Source: an uncultured Collinsella sp.
GTDB taxonomy: Bacteria > Actinomycetota > Coriobacteriia > Coriobacteriales > Coriobacteriaceae
Length of the DNA: 8,333 nt
Assembly (NCBI GenBank): GCA_900547505.1
Contig: URGY01000073.1
Location: 1 to 8,333 of the forward strand
Direction: 5' to 3'
Made by a program: the position numbers and the translations under genes. The notes beneath the pieces are model-generated. The model saw only the letters and a program-made list of their open reading frames with translations. It was not told the origin of the DNA and did not search any database. This document shows positions 6,245 to 8,333 of this stretch, in pieces (within the stretch, counting starts at the first letter, position 1; every line of letters starts with the position of its first letter).

Positions 6245-7140
6245 GGCCACCATGGATCGCAGCAAATGTCTCCGCCATGCCAGGCATGCTCGAAGATATT
6301 ATCGAGCGAACCAAAGAAGCCGCAGATAGCTACCTCTCACAGCCTCACGCGCGCATAAACGGTGTTCAAATTGGCCCAGTGGGCATCGATTGGACATATG
6401 CTCAAGAGGCTCAGGGCAACTGGCGCACGCGCATGAATGGCATCTTTAAGCAACTCGAAAAACATGACATCGGACTTCTCATCACCATCGATGAAGTCAC
6501 CGTCGATCTCGAAGAAATGCTTCAATTTGCCTCTGTTTACCAGCACTTTGTACGCGAAGGTAAAAAAGTTGCCCTACTCATGGCAGGACTGCCCTACAAA
6601 GTATCGGCGTTGCTGCGTAACGATTCCGTCTCGTTCCTCAGGCGTTCCCAATATCATCAGTTGGGACGAATCACTGACGTTGAAATTGCAAACGCATTCC
6701 GCAAAACCGTTGAGGCCGGAGGCCGCTCAATCACGCCAGAAGCGCTCGAGGATGCCGTAAAGGCCGTCGACGGATTTCCCTATATGATGCAGCTCGTCGG
6801 ATATCGCACATGGGATGTTTCGGAGAACTCGCCCAAAATCAGTGCACCTGATGTACAGCAGGGTTCTCTACTTGCCCGCATGGAGCTGCGCGATCGAATT
6901 CTCGAAACGACCTATCGGGAGCTTTCCGATAAAGACATTGAGTATTTGCTCGCGATGCTGCCCGATTCTGGCCCCAGCAGGGTCTCGGAGATAGCCAAAC
7001 GCATGGGCGTCGCCAGCAACTACGCAAGCCAATACAAACGCCGCCTCCTGGAGGACGGCGTCATTGGAGAGCGCGGGCGTGGTCTCGTTGGCTTTGACAT
7101 TCCCGCGTTCAGGGAGTTCCTGAGCGAGAAAGTCTCCTAG
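6217..7140 (+). pseudogene. N-terminally truncated AAA ATPase with winged-helix C-terminus
   Basis: The open frame (307 codons from a TTG at 6217) encodes the middle and C-terminal parts of an actinobacterial-type ATP-binding protein. Convincing family character starts at about residue 13 (WIAANVSAMPGMLEDI, near 6253). Visible parts are Walker B LLITIDEV (87-94), sensor-like LLMAGLP (120-126), the helical lid, and a C-terminal winged-helix segment (about 236-300) with helix-turn-helix VSEIAKRMGVASNYAS. The N-terminal region with the Walker A loop, which I estimate at 80-100 residues, is absent. It is replaced by translated A-tract repeat, and a stop at 6208 closes the frame upstream. It therefore cannot bind ATP normally and is best treated as a 5'-deleted gene. 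No internal stop or frameshift follows, so the loss may be recent, or the fragment may be kept as a DNA-binding remnant. TTG 6217 has no good ribosome site; ATG 6279 is the next option. Confidence 0.75.
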
Positions 7141-7158
7141 CACGCGGAGATTGTCCAC

Positions 7159-7250
7159 AAGGGCAACGGTGCATGGCAATCAACGATTCACCCGGCAAGG
7201 ACGGCAAGTACTTCCAATAACGCTGATTGCCATGCGTTCTTCTTGCCCTT
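7159..7250. repeat. Large interrupted inverted repeat between convergent genes
   Basis: GCATGGCAATCA (7171-7182) is perfectly inverted at 7224-7235. Outside it, AAGGGCAA (7159-7166) pairs with TTGCCCTT (7243-7250), with 4 and 7 unpaired bases between the two helices. In all, 20 base pairs enclose a 41-base loop. It fills the gap between the truncated ATPase (stop 7140) and the minus-strand reductase, and its right arm overlaps that gene's stop codon (7249-7251). It may serve as a shared 3' structure for both transcripts, but neither side has a clean U-tract. A short-element remnant is the alternative. Confidence 0.6.
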
Positions 7251-7779
7251 AGGCGAGCTTGCGAGCGAGCTCTCGCACCTCTTCCAACTTGGGCGACGAT
7301 GCCATGCTGTCGCGCTCGGTCATACCGCTGATGGTGACAATGCCCTGATCCTCCCACTTGCAGTACGCGCATGTGGACTTGTACATAGCAATCGCCGCAT
7401 CATAGACGCCCTCGCTGTGGCTATCGAGCAAAAGGGCCGTCTTGGTGAACGGGAAGCCCGTAGCACCGAAGGCGTACAGGCGGTCGATGGCGGCCTTCTC
7501 CTGCGCAGTGATATCAAACCAGTAGATGGGCGAAGCGAAGACAACCATGTCGGCGTCTTTCAGCGACTCGATCACCTTGGCCATGTCATCCTTCTGCACG
7601 CAAGTGCCCTCGTGGGCGAAACAATACTGACACCCCAGGCAACCAGCGATTTTCTTACTGGCAACGCGGATGACCTCGACCGTATGGCCGGCCTCGCGCG
7701 CGGTCTCGGCAAACGCCTCGACCATGGTGTCGGTATTGGCGCCCTTGCGCGGGCTACCACTCAATACAACGATATTCAT
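7249..7779 (-). CDS. Flavodoxin-fold NAD(P)H-dependent oxidoreductase, iron-sulfur flavoprotein-like
   Basis: This 176-residue cytoplasmic protein belongs to the NADPH-dependent FMN reductase/flavodoxin-like family. The FMN-phosphate loop is GSPRKGANT (8-16) after the first strand MNIVVLS. ASPIYWFDI (82-90) is the usual second flavin-contact loop. Between them lies CLGCQYC with a further Cys, giving C47-x2-C50-x2-C53-x6-C60. This fits the compact cysteine motif known in archaeal and anaerobe iron-sulfur flavoproteins, so a 4Fe-4S cluster next to FMN is plausible. Another pair, CAYC (137-140), lies later. The natural electron acceptor cannot be told from sequence; quinones, nitro- or azo-compounds and ferredoxin-type partners are all known for this superfamily. 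The start is well supported: AAGGAGG (minus strand, 7789-7795) lies 9 bases before the ATG. The next gene upstream, a hydrolase fragment on the same strand, ends 147 bases away. Confidence 0.9.
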   Translation of the reverse strand: MNIVVLSGSPRKGANTDTMVEAFAETAREAGHTVEVIRVASKKIAGCLGCQYCFAHEGTCVQKDDMAKVIESLKDADMVVFASPIYWFDITAQEKAAIDRLYAFGATGFPFTKTALLLDSHSEGVYDAAIAMYKSTCAYCKWEDQGIVTISGMTERDSMASSPKLEEVRELARKLA

Positions 7780-7796
7780 AGAAATCTCCCTCCTTC

Positions 7797-7828
7797 ATGC
7801 CGCAGGCGCGCGGCATATTTTTTGTTTT
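7797..7828 (+). terminator. Hairpin plus T-run in the leader of the reductase gene
   Basis: ATGCCGC (7797-7803) and GCGGCAT (7810-7816) form a perfect 7-bp GC-rich stem, followed on the plus strand by ATTTTTTGTTTT. That is the shape of an intrinsic terminator for plus-strand transcription, yet no plus-strand gene ends nearby. It might stop antisense read-through. In the minus-strand mRNA the same hairpin would fold one base before the AAGGAGG ribosome site and could affect translation of the reductase. Confidence 0.4.
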
Positions 7829-7853
7829 AACCAAAACGGATAGAGTTATTCAA
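7825..7853 (-). promoter_or_regulatory. Weak candidate promoter of the reductase gene
   Basis: On the minus strand TTGAAT (7848-7853) is followed after 17 bases by TTAAAA (7825-7830). The -35 match is fair and the -10 match poor. A better -10 hexamer, TATAAA (minus strand, 7880-7885), lies further upstream but lacks a clear -35 at the right distance. Either could serve; transcription from the upstream hydrolase gene cannot be excluded, because no clear terminator separates the two. Confidence 0.25.
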
Positions 7854-7926
7854 TCGCCTCGTTTCAGCTACTCCCACTCTTTATAAGAATCGTTGCTGGG
7901 GGCTTGGTATTGAATCATGGCACGCC

Positions 7927-8333
7927 TTACTTCAGATACTCCTCAAAGAATGCCTTCAGCTTTTCAAACGGAATGATGTCCGTCTGATCGTAAAGGTCGG
8001 TGTGGTTGGCGCCGGGGATAATGAGCAATTCCTTGTTGTCCCCCGTCAGCTTGCCGTACGCGGTTTCGCTGAAATAGCGGGAGTGCGCCTTCTCGCCATG
8101 CACCAGCAACACGGCAGAGCGGATCTCGCCGGCGTACTGCAAAATCGGCATATTCAAAAAGGACAGCGAGGACGTCACGCTCCAGCCACCGTTGGAGTTC
8201 AGGCTGCGGGGATGGTAGCCTCGCGGAGTTTTGTAGTAGGCATAATAGTCCGCTACAAACTGCGGCGCATCCTCCGGTAGCGAATCGACCACGCCGCCCG
8301 CCAGCGCATAGCTGCCGTTTTTATAGTCCTCGG
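7927..8333 (-). CDS. Alpha/beta hydrolase, C-terminal part (cut by window edge)
   Basis: The frame is open from the window edge to the stop at 7927-7929, giving 135 codons of the C-terminal part; the start lies outside the window. An internal GTG at 8292 is not a likely start, because coding sequence continues upstream of it. LLVHGEKAHSRYFSE (near the middle) followed by IIPGANHTDLYD near the end matches the last part of alpha/beta hydrolases of the YcjY/dienelactone-hydrolase-like group. In that group the final His, here in GANH, completes the catalytic triad. The nucleophile loop is not in this window, so activity and substrate cannot be judged. It is on the same strand as the flavin reductase, 147 bases upstream of it, and the two may be loosely linked in reduction and detoxification of small molecules. 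Confidence 0.82.
   Translation of the reverse strand, partial: EDYKNGSYALAGGVVDSLPEDAPQFVADYYAYYKTPRGYHPRSLNSNGGWSVTSSLSFLNMPILQYAGEIRSAVLLVHGEKAHSRYFSETAYGKLTGDNKELLIIPGANHTDLYDQTDIIPFEKLKAFFEEYLK

Noticed and set aside
7173..7220. Fifteen-codon frame (MAINDSPGKDGKYFQ) inside the inverted repeat
   Set aside because: Too short, without a ribosome site, and its start lies in the arm of the inverted repeat; noted only in case it is the tail of a lost gene.
7243..7830. Plus-strand 195-codon frame opposite the flavin reductase
   Set aside because: Shadow of the minus-strand gene, which has FMN-binding motifs and a near-perfect ribosome site.

Overview
The window reads as a contig end from a GC-rich actinobacterium of the Coriobacteriia type. 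A Collinsella-like gut organism is my best guess. It rests on GC-rich coding DNA with AT-rich gene starts, on the kinds of ATPase and reductase present, and on an actinobacterial-style LexA box. It is inference from composition and protein style, not a database match. The first 37 bases are not genomic: positions 5-37 match the Illumina Nextera read-1 adapter with its 19-base transposon mosaic end.

Layout. After 225 bases with no convincing gene (38-262), a minus-strand AAA ATPase of the DUF4143 type (263-1471) is transcribed away from a divergent, AT-rich intergenic region (1472-1723). To the right is the core of the window, a two-gene plus-strand operon encoding both subunits of a type IIA DNA topoisomerase. 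These are a ParE/GyrB-like ATPase/TOPRIM subunit (1724-3721) and a ParC/GyrA-like cleavage subunit with a GTG start (3767-6007), ended by a strong intrinsic terminator (6044-6097). A near-consensus LexA/SOS box (1610-1625) lies just downstream of a candidate -10 element, so the operon looks DNA-damage inducible. The cleavage subunit has alanine at the usual quinolone-contact serine and no recognisable GyrA box, which points to a decatenating or relaxing enzyme more than a gyrase.

Right of the terminator is an AT-rich junction (6098-6250) with a perfect 17-bp inverted repeat and a run of helically phased A-tracts. It leads straight into an N-terminally truncated AAA ATPase (6217-7140) that has lost its Walker A motif but is otherwise open. 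A large interrupted inverted repeat (7159-7250) separates it from the convergent minus-strand genes: a flavodoxin-fold reductase with a four-cysteine motif resembling iron-sulfur flavoproteins (7249-7779), and the C-terminal part of an alpha/beta hydrolase that runs off the right edge (7927-8333).

The two topoisomerase subunits must act together as an A2B2-type complex. The flanking ATPases look like accessory genes that happen to border the operon, and the reductase and hydrolase may be a small separate metabolic or stress group. The most notable candidate biology is the SOS-controlled topoisomerase pair. The most notable structural oddity is the repeat-rich scar at the ATPase truncation.
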